Below, one piece after another: positions 34,561 to 43,266 of a DNA stretch of 64,000 nucleotides. Origin of the DNA: Pseudoxanthomonas gei (lineage in GTDB: Bacteria; Pseudomonadota; Gammaproteobacteria; Xanthomonadales; Xanthomonadaceae). The stretch spans positions 186,001 through 250,000 of the forward strand of contig NZ_QOVG01000003.1 of the NCBI RefSeq assembly GCF_010119615.1. The letters are read 5' to 3'. A program made the position numbers and the translations under genes. The notes below the pieces were generated by a model. It had not been told where the DNA came from. It saw only the letters and a program-made list of their open reading frames with translations, and did not search any database. Position 1 is the stretch's first letter, and each line of letters begins with the position of its first letter.

Positions 34561-35499
34561 TCAGCGCTTGTCGCGGTCCAGCCACGAGGCCAGGCCCTGC
34601 GCGTTGAGTTCGATGTCCATCGCCAGCACCTTCTCCACCCCCGCATCATCCAGCGGACATCCATGGGCCTGCGCGCGCTCCAGGTACAACGCGCGCAGCG
34701 CGGCCGCCAGGCAGCGGTGGCGGTCCGCGCGCTCGTCGCAATTGCGCCCGATCGCCACCATGGCATCGATCTGCTCGTGCAGATCGCGGGCCAGCCGCTG
34801 CAGGTCGCCAACGCGTCCGTAGTGGGTCAGGTACATCGATTCGGGCTGCCAGGACATCAGCCGGGAAATGGAATGCTTCAACGCCTCGGGCTCGAACTGG
34901 ACGGGTGAGGAAGTGGGAATCACGAACGGTCCCTTCGCGCCATCCAGTTCGCGATAGGACAGGCCGAAGGTGTCGCCGGTGAACCAGCTGCGGCTGCGCG
35001 CATCCCACACGCAATAGTGATGGCGTGCATGGCCCGGCGTGTCGAGGCACAGGAGTTCGCGGCCATTGAAGTCCACGGTGTGTCCGTCCTCGGCGATGAC
35101 CACGCGATCCTCGGCAACCGCCAGGATCTCGCCGTAGCTGCGCATCATCTCTTCCGCTCCATAGACGGCAGTCGCGCCAGCAATGAGCTTGGAGGGATCG
35201 ATCATGTGGCGCGCACCGCGCGGATGCACGACCAGGCGCGCATTCGGCAACCGCGCCATCAGCGCACCCGCGCCGCCGGCGTGGTCCAGGTGCACGTGGG
35301 TGACCAGCAGCCAGTCCACGTCCGCGGGCCGCAGGCCCTGCGCTTTGAGTACGGCCAGCAGGTTGGGAACGGAATGGTTGGTGCCGCAATCGATGAAAGC
35401 GCCGCGGCCCTTCTCCACCATCAGGTACGCCGCGTCGAAATGATCGCGCTGGAAAGCGGTGTCGATGGTGTGGATGCCGAACTGGTTCATCGGGAGCAT
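34561..35499 (-). CDS. Metallo-beta-lactamase-fold hydrolase
   Basis: A 312-residue cytoplasmic MBL-fold protein: the zinc motif is LLVTHVHLDHAGG (His68, His70, Asp72, His73), followed by DTPGHARHHYCVW, WFTGDTFGLSY and MYLTHYGRV, which supply the remaining ligands. The C-terminal 80 residues are helical. This subgroup is common in Xanthomonads without a defined substrate. The start may be ATG 35499 or ATG 35490 (MNQFG); neither has a clear ribosome-binding site. Confidence 0.88.
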   Translation of the reverse strand: MLPMNQFGIHTIDTAFQRDHFDAAYLMVEKGRGAFIDCGTNHSVPNLLAVLKAQGLRPADVDWLLVTHVHLDHAGGAGALMARLPNARLVVHPRGARHMIDPSKLIAGATAVYGAEEMMRSYGEILAVAEDRVVIAEDGHTVDFNGRELLCLDTPGHARHHYCVWDARSRSWFTGDTFGLSYRELDGAKGPFVIPTSSPVQFEPEALKHSISRLMSWQPESMYLTHYGRVGDLQRLARDLHEQIDAMVAIGRNCDERADRHRCLAAALRALYLERAQAHGCPLDDAGVEKVLAMDIELNAQGLASWLDRDKR

Positions 35500-35563
35500 G
35501 CGCGCCTGCTGCGGAACATCGATAGTAGGGAATGGACGGGCAACCTGCGATGCCGCTTTGGTC

Positions 35564-35878
35564 TCAGCCCGCAGGAGCCGGCCGGCGTGACAGCAGCCAG
35601 CTGCGCAGCACCATGGCGATGAACATCGCCATCAGGAAGGCGCCATAGGCGACCAGCGTGGCCAGTACCTGCTTCCAGATGGCGCCGGTGCCGATGTCGG
35701 CCAGGCCCAGCGCGTATCCCCACCGCATGCCGGCAATGCTGAGTGCAAAGGCCAGCAGCAAGGCAATCACATCGAAGCGCTTGCGCGCCGCCGTGCGCGG
35801 TTCGCGCCGGAACAGCCAGAACAGCGCGCCCAGCAGCAGGAACCACGGCAGGAACAGCACCACCGCAAGGAACGGCAT
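35564..35878 (-). CDS. Small membrane protein coupled to trpS
   Basis: A 104-residue protein with three hydrophobic segments (FLAVVLFLPWFLLLGALFWL; ALLLAFALSIAGMRWGYALG; VAYGAFLMAMFIAMVLRSWL) and a basic loop after the first. No recognised domain. The ATG overlaps the trpS stop by one base (TGATG), so translation is coupled to trpS. Function unknown. Confidence 0.8.
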   Translation of the reverse strand: MPFLAVVLFLPWFLLLGALFWLFRREPRTAARKRFDVIALLLAFALSIAGMRWGYALGLADIGTGAIWKQVLATLVAYGAFLMAMFIAMVLRSWLLSRRPAPAG

Positions 35879-37167
35879 CAGCCTTCGGCCTGGCGCAGGT
35901 GGCCCAGCGCGACCAGCACCTTCTCCACTGGCACCAGTACGTTGATCGCCGGCGTTTCCAGGGCATTGGCGCTTTCGGCCAGTTTCAACACCCCGATCAG
36001 CTGGCCCGCTTCCTTGGGCGAATCGAAGCCCGCACTTTGCAGCAACAACTCGCCCTCGCCGTCCAGGAGCTTGAAGTAGAAGCGCTTGTCGGTGTCTCGG
36101 TATTGCTTGAAGGAAGGCAGCGTGACCTTGTCCACGGCCTCGCCCCCCGCCGCGGCCTGGAACGACAGGTCACGCAAACCGACCGCCTGGCGCAGCTCGG
36201 CCAGGAACGGCGTGGCGTACTTCGCCCGCAGGCGCCTGGCGCCGTCACGCAGCATCGCCTCGACCTCTGCCGGCCGCGCCATCAGCGACTCGTAGCGCTC
36301 GCGCATCGGTGCGACCTCGGCATCGATGCGTTCGAACAGCTGCTGTTTCGCATCGCCCCAGCCAATGCCGTCGGCGAAGGCCTGGCGCATCCCGGCCGTT
36401 TCCTCGCTGCTGGCGAAAGCCTGGTACAGCTGGAACACATGCGAGCCTTCGGCCTCCTTGGCTTCGCCCGGCGCACGCGAATCGGTGACGATGGAGGCGA
36501 TCAGCTTGCGCATCTCCTGGCGCGGCGCGAACAGCGGAATGGTGTTGTCGTAGCTCTTGCTCATCTTGCGGCCATCCAGGCCGGGCAGTGTCGCCACGTT
36601 TTCCTCGATCACCGCCTCGGGCAGGGTGAAGTAGTCCCTGCCGAAAAGATGGTTGAAGCGCTGGCCGAAATCGCGCGCCATCTCGATGTGCTGGACCTGG
36701 TCGCGGCCCACCGGCACCTTGTGCGCGTTGAACAGAAGGATGTCGGCGGACATCAGCACCGGATACATGAAGAGGCCGGCGGTGATGCCGGAATCATCGT
36801 CCTCGCCCTCGGCGCGGTTGCGGTCCACCGACGCCTTGTAGGCATGCGCACGATTCAGCGCACCCTTGCCGGCCACGCAGGTCAGGAACCAGTTGAGCTC
36901 GCTGATTTCGGGAATGTCGGACTGGCGGTAGAACCAGACCTTGTCCGGATCCAGGCCGGCGGCCAGCCAGGTCGCCGCGATTTCCAGGGTCGAGCGCTGC
37001 ACCCGGGCGGCGTCCTGCACCTTGACCAGGCTGTGCAGGTCGGCCAGGAAATAGAAACTTTCCGCATCGGGGGCGCGGCTCGCCGCAATGGCCGGGCGTA
37101 CCGCGCCGACGTAATTGCCGAGGTGCGGGGTGCCGGAAGTGGTGATGCCGGTAAGGACGCGGGTCAT
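35878..37167 (-). CDS. trpS: Tryptophanyl-tRNA synthetase with C-terminal extension
   Basis: Charges tRNA-Trp. A class-I synthetase of 429 residues: HIGH-type motif TPHLGNYVGA, and GRKMSKSYDN. The usual bacterial enzyme is about 330-350 residues; here a further 90 or so residues (from about 336, rich in FYFKLLDGEGELLLQSAGFD) form a separate domain, a form I recall from Xanthomonas and relatives. The extension resembles no domain I can name with certainty. The linked small membrane protein follows. Confidence 0.95.
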   Translation of the reverse strand: MTRVLTGITTSGTPHLGNYVGAVRPAIAASRAPDAESFYFLADLHSLVKVQDAARVQRSTLEIAATWLAAGLDPDKVWFYRQSDIPEISELNWFLTCVAGKGALNRAHAYKASVDRNRAEGEDDDSGITAGLFMYPVLMSADILLFNAHKVPVGRDQVQHIEMARDFGQRFNHLFGRDYFTLPEAVIEENVATLPGLDGRKMSKSYDNTIPLFAPRQEMRKLIASIVTDSRAPGEAKEAEGSHVFQLYQAFASSEETAGMRQAFADGIGWGDAKQQLFERIDAEVAPMRERYESLMARPAEVEAMLRDGARRLRAKYATPFLAELRQAVGLRDLSFQAAAGGEAVDKVTLPSFKQYRDTDKRFYFKLLDGEGELLLQSAGFDSPKEAGQLIGVLKLAESANALETPAINVLVPVEKVLVALGHLRQAEG

Positions 37168-37273
37168 TCGTGGGGGTACCTGGCCTGAACGACCCCAAGT
37201 TTAACCGGTGGCATCGCCAACCCCGATCCGGGGGGCGGCGCGTTCGACGCCAGGTCCCCACCGGAGAAGCGCC

Positions 37274-38110
37274 ATGTTCCAGAAGATCGTGCTGATAGCA
37301 ATGACCCTGCTGATGACCGCAGCCTGCTCGCCCGTCGCTGCCAGGGCGCTCGTCGACGTGTCGGTGGTCGATCGCGACACCGGCGAATGGCTGCGCGAAT
37401 ACCCGCATGGCGGCGACGTCTGGGTAGCCGGCACCCCCGGCAACCGCTATGGCGTACGCCTGACCAACACCACCGGCGAGCGGGTGCTGGTGGTCCTGTC
37501 AGTGGATGGCGTCAATGCCGTCACCGGGCAGACGGCCAGTCCGTCGCAGGCCGGTTACGTGCTCGAGCCCTGGGAAAGCGCCGAGATCGCAGGCTGGCGC
37601 AAGTCGCTGGATGACATCGCCCAATTCGTGTTCACCGACCTGGGCGACAGCTATGCGGCCCGCACCGGCCGCCCGCGCGATGTCGGCGTGATCGGCGTGG
37701 CCGTGTTCCAGGAGTCTCGTCCCCGCTATTACCCGGCACCGTCACTGTCGCGCGGCGGGGATTACGAGCGCGTTGAAGCCAGGGCCCCTGGCGCGCCCGC
37801 GGCGTCGGCCAACGGCATGGCCGCGGAGCGACAGTCGGCTGAAGCTTCCAGCGCGGCCGATGCCGTCAGCGGCGCGCGGCAAAGCCTGGGTACCGGCCAT
37901 GGGCAGCGGGAATGGGCGCCAGTCGGCCAGACCAGTTTCGTCCGCGCCACGCGCAGCCCCGTCCAGGTCAGCGAACTGCGCTACGACGAACCGCGCCGGC
38001 TGATGGCCATCGGCGCGATGCCGCAGCACTACCCCGCCCCGTACCGGGATCGCGGTGAAGACCGTCCACGGTCTTTCCCGAATGGGTTCGTGGCGGACCC
38101 ATACCGCTAG
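37274..38110 (+). CDS. Exported protein of unknown function
   Basis: A 278-residue protein with a signal peptide (MFQKIVLIAMTLLMTAACSP); a lipoprotein-type cysteine is present in MTAAC but the -3 position is poor, so signal peptidase I cleavage after PVAARA is equally possible. Residues 30-150 look like a beta-rich domain (GNRYGVRLTNTTGERVLVVL, VLEPWESAEIAGWRKS); the second half is low in structure with many Ala, Arg, Ser and a conserved SPVQVSELRYDEP near the end. GGAGAAG precedes the ATG. Not recognised. Divergent from trpS. Confidence 0.75.
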   Translation: MFQKIVLIAMTLLMTAACSPVAARALVDVSVVDRDTGEWLREYPHGGDVWVAGTPGNRYGVRLTNTTGERVLVVLSVDGVNAVTGQTASPSQAGYVLEPWESAEIAGWRKSLDDIAQFVFTDLGDSYAARTGRPRDVGVIGVAVFQESRPRYYPAPSLSRGGDYERVEARAPGAPAASANGMAAERQSAEASSAADAVSGARQSLGTGHGQREWAPVGQTSFVRATRSPVQVSELRYDEPRRLMAIGAMPQHYPAPYRDRGEDRPRSFPNGFVADPYR

Positions 38111-38141
38111 CACATCCCGCCAGCCACTGCGCCGCCCACAA

Positions 38142-38168
38142 AAAAGGGCCGGATAGACCGGCCCTTTT
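38142..38168. terminator. Bidirectional terminator
   Basis: AAAAGGGCCGG - ATAGA - CCGGCCCTTTT: an 11-bp perfect stem with an A-tract before and a T-tract after, so it works in both directions between the rightward exported-protein gene and the leftward entericidin gene. Confidence 0.92.
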
Positions 38169-38210
38169 CACGCATTGACTGCGCTGACTGCTGGATCCGG
38201 AGATCTCAGA

Positions 38211-38363
38211 TCAGCACTTGGCGTCCTTGCAGTCTTCAGCCTTGTCTTCGACCTTCTCGCCGACCTTCTGCACATCCTTGCCTGCACCAGCCATGGTGTT
38301 GCACGCGGTCAGCGTGCCCATCGAGAACATAGCCACTACCATCAATGCCAATAAACGCTTCAT
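38211..38363 (-). CDS. Entericidin-family small lipoprotein
   Basis: A 50-residue lipoprotein: signal MKRLLALMVVAMFSMGTLTAC with lipobox LTAC, then NTMAGAGKDVQKVGEKVED, the entericidin A/B pattern. E. coli EcnAB is an antidote/toxin lipoprotein pair induced by osmotic stress; here one gene stands alone, so no pair function can be claimed. Two extra C-terminal cysteines (EDCKDAKC) are present. AGGAGGA just upstream gives a strong ribosome-binding site. Confidence 0.9.
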   Translation of the reverse strand: MKRLLALMVVAMFSMGTLTACNTMAGAGKDVQKVGEKVEDKAEDCKDAKC

Positions 38364-38501
38364 GTGATTCCTCCTGGGTGTATGGGGTCGCGCCGGCTTT
38401 CCGCCTTGAGTCGGTAAACCTTGGGACACAAACTGACGTGCCGGGCATTCATCCCGTGTGAACAAGAGGCGCCGTGTTCAGTTTTCGGTCAGCCCTGTCG
38501 C

Positions 38502-39425
38502 TCAGTCCCGCATCAGGGTCGACTTGCCAAACAGGCTTTCCACCAGGTCGACCACCAGCTCGGCAGTCAGGTTGCGCGTGTCAATGACCGGGTTGAGCTC
38601 GACGATGTCCAGCGACAGCAGGCGCCCGGTGTCGGCAATCATCTCCATCACCAGTTGCGCCTCGCGGTAATTGGGGCCGCCGGGTACGGTGGTGCCCACG
38701 CCCGGCGCAATGCTGGGGTCGAGGAAATCGACGTCGAAGCTGACGTGCAGGTGGGTGTTTTCGTCCACGCCCTCCAGCGCTGCTTCCATGGTCCGCTTCA
38801 TGCCGTTCTCGTCGATGTAGCGCATGTCATAGACGTCGATGCCGTTGTCCTTGATCAGGCGCTTCTCTTCCGCATCCACCGAGCGGATGCCGATCTGTCG
38901 GATGTCACCCGGATCCATGGCCGGATAATCACGTCCCAGCCGGGTCAATGCGTCCGGGCCTATCCCGCACAGGCAGGCGACCGGCATGCCGTGGATATTT
39001 CCCGAAGGCGTCACCGCGCTGGTATTGAAATCGGAATGCGCATCCAGCCAGATCACCCGCAGCTGCTTGCCGGTGTCGCGGCAATGCTGGGCTACCGCAG
39101 TGATGGCACCCATTCCAAGGCAGTGGTCGCCGCCCAGCATGACCGGCATGCGCCCTGCCGCCAGTTCCGCCGCAGTGGCGTGCATCAGCTCGCGGTTCCA
39201 GGCCACTACTTCTTCCAGATGGCGATAACCGTCGACCGGCGCCAGCCAGGGATTGACCGGCCCGGTCAGGTTGCCGCGGTCTGCGACGTCCACGCCACGC
39301 GCGGCCAGGGCCTCGCAAAGTCCGGCAATGCGCAGCGCATCGGGACCCATGCGCGCGCCACGGTGGCCGGCACCGATGTCGGTGGGAACCCCGATCAGGG
39401 AAACCGGCGGGAAAGCTCGACTCAT
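38502..39425 (-). CDS. rocF: Arginase
   Basis: Splits arginine to ornithine and urea. The 307-residue ureohydrolase has the Mn-binding motifs VMLGGDHCLGMG, WLDAHSDFNT and SFDVDFLDPSIAPG, and the substrate-specific GNIHGMPVACLCG and VGTTVPGGPNYREA that separate arginase from agmatinase. The ATG at 39425 follows a GTG two codons earlier that I consider unlikely. Ornithine from here would feed polyamine synthesis, which also uses SpeD at the left end of the window. Confidence 0.94.
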   Translation of the reverse strand: MSRAFPPVSLIGVPTDIGAGHRGARMGPDALRIAGLCEALAARGVDVADRGNLTGPVNPWLAPVDGYRHLEEVVAWNRELMHATAAELAAGRMPVMLGGDHCLGMGAITAVAQHCRDTGKQLRVIWLDAHSDFNTSAVTPSGNIHGMPVACLCGIGPDALTRLGRDYPAMDPGDIRQIGIRSVDAEEKRLIKDNGIDVYDMRYIDENGMKRTMEAALEGVDENTHLHVSFDVDFLDPSIAPGVGTTVPGGPNYREAQLVMEMIADTGRLLSLDIVELNPVIDTRNLTAELVVDLVESLFGKSTLMRD

Positions 39426-39636
39426 GTGCACTCTTCATTGACTTCCGGGGGGCGCAAGTCTAGCCGTGATCGGTGCGCGGGCCTGTGGCGCTGCAACAAC
39501 AAGGGCTTGCGGACTGCTCCTGCAAGTCGATGGCAGCATTTCATGCCTCGCTCACGTATTGATCACGCCCATATCACGGCGACTTCAGAACACTGGAACT
39601 GCAGGGAAAAAGCGCCGCCATTCGCCGGAGATTGCC

Positions 39637-40005
39637 ATGGGTAGCATTCGTGACATTCGCTCCACCCCCCAGGATGTCATGCTGGACATCGACGCCGAGC
39701 TGCGCCACTGGCGCGCTTCCTACCGCCAGAGCGCATTCCATCGCAGCACGCGTGAGTTCGACGACTACATTCCCACCCTGAAATTCGGCTACGACGTCTA
39801 CCTGCTGAACTACCGCCATGACCTGGACACTCTGATGTCCAACCTGCGCCAGCGCTATGAGCGCACAGTGCCGGAATGGCAGCGGCTCGACTGGCCGCTC
39901 AGCGAGGCCATCGTCCGCGAAACCTGGAAGCGCATGCGCAGCGGCGACTGCTGGCAGCCGGTCACCCACTTACCTGCCACAACACGGGCCCTCGCCAGCG
40001 CCTGA
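39637..40005 (+). CDS. Conserved hypothetical protein
   Basis: A 122-residue soluble, highly charged protein (ELRHWRASYRQSAFHRSTREF, VPEWQRLDWPLSEAIVRETW) with no signal peptide, membrane segment or recognised domain; the composition suggests mostly helices. GGAG lies nine bases before the ATG at 39637. I have the impression of similar proteins in other Xanthomonads but cannot verify. Function unknown. Confidence 0.7.
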   Translation: MGSIRDIRSTPQDVMLDIDAELRHWRASYRQSAFHRSTREFDDYIPTLKFGYDVYLLNYRHDLDTLMSNLRQRYERTVPEWQRLDWPLSEAIVRETWKRMRSGDCWQPVTHLPATTRALASA

Positions 40006-40098
40006 GCAGCGTCCACGCGTGTCCAACCATATAACCGGGCGTGACCTTATGCCCGCGTGCCTGTAGCCGCGTGACCAGGGTCGCAGGGTGCGAGCAAG

Positions 40099-41139
40099 CT
40101 ACAACCATCCTCGCCAGCGGCCAAAGAAGATCGAACCCACCGCCAACGCGGCCATCAGCACCACCGCCACGGTGAAGCCGACCACGCCGGTCTTGAACAG
40201 GGGCGCCTCGAAGTTCATGCCCAAGATTCCACCGATGACGGCAAGAATGCCGATCACCACCGTGGCAAAGGTCAGCACTTTCATTGTTTCGTTGGCCGCA
40301 AGCGCGGTCTGGCTGCTGAACAGCTCGAAGCTGCCCACCACCAGGTCGCGGGCATTTTCTACCATGTCCATGGCCCGCTCGTAATGAGTGTCGAGTGCGC
40401 GGAAATGGCGGTCGGTGCGCTCGTCCTCTTCAGGCCGGAAGTCGGCCCTGGGCAAGGCGCCGAACACTACCCGGTGGGGGGCCAGCATCCGCCGCAGCCT
40501 GGAGGCGGCCTTGCGCAACGCCCGAAGCTCCACCAGGCAGTCCCTGGGGTTGCTGGAGAGGACATCCACCTCCAGTCGCTCCACGCCTGCTTCGAACCGC
40601 GAGACGGCTTCGAAGTAGGTGCCCAGCTGCCAGTCGAGCAGCGCGGACACGAAACTGCCCGCGCCGAGCTCCCCGATTCCGCCGCGCGAAGACTGGCGCG
40701 CTCGCACTGATTCCAGGAATTCCACCGGATACCGATGCAGGGTGACGACCACGTTGCCAGCCGCGATCATCGTCAGCACCTTGCCGGCAAACTCATAACC
40801 CGGCTTGCCGTCCACCGCCACGACCCGCAGCCAGAAGCACTTGCCACAGTTGTCCAGTACCGGGTTGGTCTCGGTCCCAAGGTATCCATCGATGGCGGCG
40901 GCGGGCAGTGCCAGGCGTTGGGCCAGGTCCCGCAGCTCCCGCTCGCCCGGGTTCAGCGCGTCGATCCAGAGGAGCTGGCGGTCACCCGGATCCTTGCCCA
41001 GGGATGCGCTGGCCAGATCGACCTCGCGGTCCTCGCGGTCCGCGTCGAACAACAGCGCGCTGACATGGGCCACCGGATCCTCGGCAGCGGCCGCTGCTTG
41101 CGCTGCGCCCTGCTCCCGGGTTTCGGCATCTGCATCCAT
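40099..41139 (-). CDS. CorA-family divalent-cation channel
   Basis: A 346-residue protein with a long cytoplasmic N-terminal funnel domain and two C-terminal membrane helices. The selectivity-loop GMN motif is present in VIGGILGMNFEAPLF. The usual continuation MPEL is not conserved, which is common in divergent CorA/ZntB-like members, so the transported ion (Mg2+, Co2+ or Zn2+) cannot be assigned. The ATG at 41139 (MDADAETRE) was chosen; the frame is open to 41334 but that part is low-complexity and reads into the divergent promoter region. Confidence 0.88.
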   Translation of the reverse strand: MDADAETREQGAAQAAAAAEDPVAHVSALLFDADREDREVDLASASLGKDPGDRQLLWIDALNPGERELRDLAQRLALPAAAIDGYLGTETNPVLDNCGKCFWLRVVAVDGKPGYEFAGKVLTMIAAGNVVVTLHRYPVEFLESVRARQSSRGGIGELGAGSFVSALLDWQLGTYFEAVSRFEAGVERLEVDVLSSNPRDCLVELRALRKAASRLRRMLAPHRVVFGALPRADFRPEEDERTDRHFRALDTHYERAMDMVENARDLVVGSFELFSSQTALAANETMKVLTFATVVIGILAVIGGILGMNFEAPLFKTGVVGFTVAVVLMAALAVGSIFFGRWRGWL

Positions 41140-41381
41140 AGGGTTCTCTGCGGCGCTGATGCGGGCGTTGGGGCCGGAATGCACGGGACTAAACTCCAGA
41201 TTGAAGGGCGAATATCGATTCGCCGCCGGCCGATGCAGCATCAAAAGGCAGCCGGCGCTAAGTGGCCGTGAATGCCTCGGCCGTTCCCGCTGCACGCGCA
41301 CTACGCGTGGACCCACCCCAGGCTGATGCTTCACGCCGGGGCAATGGCGCGCTCCGGACTATCTGGAGCACAAGCCCAACG

Positions 41382-42041
41382 ATGCTTCCCATGCCTGCTT
41401 CCGTCTCACCCGAAAACAAGGCCGGCACGCCCGTCACTCCGGAGTTGATGCACAGGCTCGACAGGGCCTTCTTCGAACGTGACCCGGTCGACGTGGCCCC
41501 GCAACTGCTCAACAAGGTGCTAGCCAGCGCGGACGGCAGGATGGGCCGTATCGTCGAGGTGGAAGCCTACTGCGGTTCGCGCGATCCGGCGGCGCACTCG
41601 TTCCGTGGCAAAACTCGCCGCAATGCCACCATGTTCGGCGCCCCTGGCCATCTCTACGTCTATTTCACCTACGGCATGCATTTCTGCGCCAATGCGGTGT
41701 GCTGGGACGACGAGCCCGGAATGGGTGTGCTGATCAGGGCGCTGGAGCCTGTGGCGGGCATCGAGCGGATGCGCGAGGCGCGCGGGGATATCGCTTCGTT
41801 GTCGTTGCTTTGCAGTGGCCCGGGCCGCCTGTGCCAGGCACTCGGCATCGACCGAAAACTGGATGGCGCCGACCTTGTCTCGGGCACGCACGGTATCGGC
41901 CTGTACGACGACGGGGCGGAACCGCCTGCCGAACCCGCCTCCTCGGAACGCATCGGGATCAGCCGGGCAACCGAGCATGCCTGGCGGTGGTTCGTCGCAG
42001 GCAGCCCGCACCTGTCGAGGAAGCCCGGCACCCGCAGATGA
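41382..42041 (+). CDS. DNA-3-methyladenine glycosylase (AAG/MPG family)
   Basis: Base-excision-repair glycosylase that removes alkylated purines. The 219-residue protein shows IVEVEAYCGSRDPAAHSFRG (catalytic Glu of the VExEAY motif), RRNATMFGAPGHLYVYFTYGMHFCANAV and VLIRALEP, all characteristic of the AAG fold. It is the human AAG-type enzyme, unrelated to the HhH glycosylases Tag and AlkA. ATG 41382 chosen; ATG 41391 also possible. First of several repair and stress genes in the next 12 kb. Confidence 0.94.
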   Translation: MLPMPASVSPENKAGTPVTPELMHRLDRAFFERDPVDVAPQLLNKVLASADGRMGRIVEVEAYCGSRDPAAHSFRGKTRRNATMFGAPGHLYVYFTYGMHFCANAVCWDDEPGMGVLIRALEPVAGIERMREARGDIASLSLLCSGPGRLCQALGIDRKLDGADLVSGTHGIGLYDDGAEPPAEPASSERIGISRATEHAWRWFVAGSPHLSRKPGTRR

Positions 42042-42088
42042 GCCTTCCCGCAAGTCCTGACGCGCGACACCCGGCTCACCCACACGCT

Positions 42089-42268
42089 TCAATGATCCTT
42101 GCGCGCAGGCCCCGCGTAGTCCTTCTCCGGGTCGCGTTGCTTGTAGCCCTCGTCTTCAGGCATGTCGCGCGCCTTGCGCGGTGCGGTTTCATTCCGCAAT
42201 GCGGTCGGAGAACTCATCTCCGAATCGCGCTGCGCCTTGGAACCTGGTTGTTTTTTTCCGGACATCAT
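42089..42268 (-). CDS. Small hydrophilic protein downstream of Ku
   Basis: A 59-residue (or 58 from the second ATG) basic and acidic protein, MSGKKQPGSKAQRDSEMSSP then ALRNETAPRKARDMPEDEGY, with no hydrophobic stretch; probably intrinsically disordered. AGGTAGGG precedes the paired ATGs. Same direction as ku, 32 bp behind it, so likely co-transcribed. Not recognised; it may be a DNA-binding or stress accessory protein, but that is only from context. Confidence 0.6.
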   Translation of the reverse strand: MMSGKKQPGSKAQRDSEMSSPTALRNETAPRKARDMPEDEGYKQRDPEKDYAGPARKDH

Positions 42269-42300
42269 CCCTACCTCGGTTGGCCAGCACTGCGCTGGCG

Positions 42301-43185
42301 CTAGGACGCCTTGGTGGCCTTCTTGGCCGCCTTCTTGGCGGCAGGTTTCTTCTTCACCACCGAGGCAACGGACTTGGCCGCAGGCGTGCGCTTCTTGCTT
42401 TGCAGGCTCTGCTCCAGCAGGGACATGAAGTCGACCACGTTGGTGGCGGCGTCCTCGCGCTCCGGCGGCTCTTCGAACTTGGTGGTGGCGCCCTTGGACT
42501 TGATCCGCTTCTTGATGATGTCGGACAGCCGCGCGCGGAACTCGTCGTGGTATTCCTCCGGTTGCCACTCGGCCGCCATCGAGCCGATGAGCTGCTTGGC
42601 CATTTCCATCTCCTTGGGGGAGATGCGGTAGTCGGCGGTCTTGCCTTCGGGAATCTTGTAATCGGCCGGATCCACCAGTTCCTGTGGATAGCGCAGCAGC
42701 ATCAGGATCAACGCGTCGCCCTCCGGCATCACCGCGCACATGTATTCACGGGTGCGGATCACCACCCGGGCGATGCCCACCTTGTTGGTGGCCTTGAGGG
42801 TTTCGCGGAACAGCACATAGCCTTTCTCGGCCTTCTTGCCCGGCACCAGGATGTAGGGCTTCTCGTAGAAGCGCTTGCCGATGCTGTCGGCATCGACGAA
42901 GGCCTCGACGTCGACCGATTCATGCGACTCCGGCGCCGCGGCCTGGATGTCTTCCTTTTCGACGACGACGTAACTGCCCTTGTCGTATTCGAAGGCCTTG
43001 ATGATGTCCTTCCAGGGCACTTCCTCGCCGGTATCGGCGTTGACGCGCTCGAACTTGATCGGTTTCTTGTCGCGCGAATCGAGCATGCGGAAGCTGAGGT
43101 CGGTCCTGCGTTCGCCCGACATCAGCGATACCGGGATGTTCAGCAGTCCGAAGGAAAGGGATCCAGTCCAGATGGGTCGTGCCAT
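42301..43185 (-). CDS. ku: Ku protein (bacterial non-homologous end joining)
   Basis: Homodimeric ring that threads onto broken DNA ends and recruits LigD. The 294-residue protein begins MARPIWTGSLSFGLLNIPVS and contains RYPQELVDPADYKIPEG and the LigD-interacting region near 230-270. The C-terminus is a lysine/alanine tail (VVKKKPAAKKAAKKATKAS), seen in many bacterial Ku proteins and thought to bind DNA. ligD lies directly upstream on the same strand, 81 bp away: a complete two-component NHEJ pair. Confidence 0.97.
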   Translation of the reverse strand: MARPIWTGSLSFGLLNIPVSLMSGERRTDLSFRMLDSRDKKPIKFERVNADTGEEVPWKDIIKAFEYDKGSYVVVEKEDIQAAAPESHESVDVEAFVDADSIGKRFYEKPYILVPGKKAEKGYVLFRETLKATNKVGIARVVIRTREYMCAVMPEGDALILMLLRYPQELVDPADYKIPEGKTADYRISPKEMEMAKQLIGSMAAEWQPEEYHDEFRARLSDIIKKRIKSKGATTKFEEPPEREDAATNVVDFMSLLEQSLQSKKRTPAAKSVASVVKKKPAAKKAAKKATKAS

Positions 43186-43266
43186 GTCGGTGTCCGGGTA
43201 GCGAAGCGGCGCCGTGCAGCGGCGCGTGTGGAAATCAAAACTAGAGCCGGCGCCGTTACGATCACG

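Noticed and set aside
37274..38110. Calling the exported protein a lipoprotein
   Set aside because: The cysteine context MTAAC lacks a suitable residue at -3 and a type-I cleavage site follows; left undecided.
38211..38363. Entericidin toxin-antidote pair
   Set aside because: Only one small lipoprotein gene is present; no second gene lies nearby.
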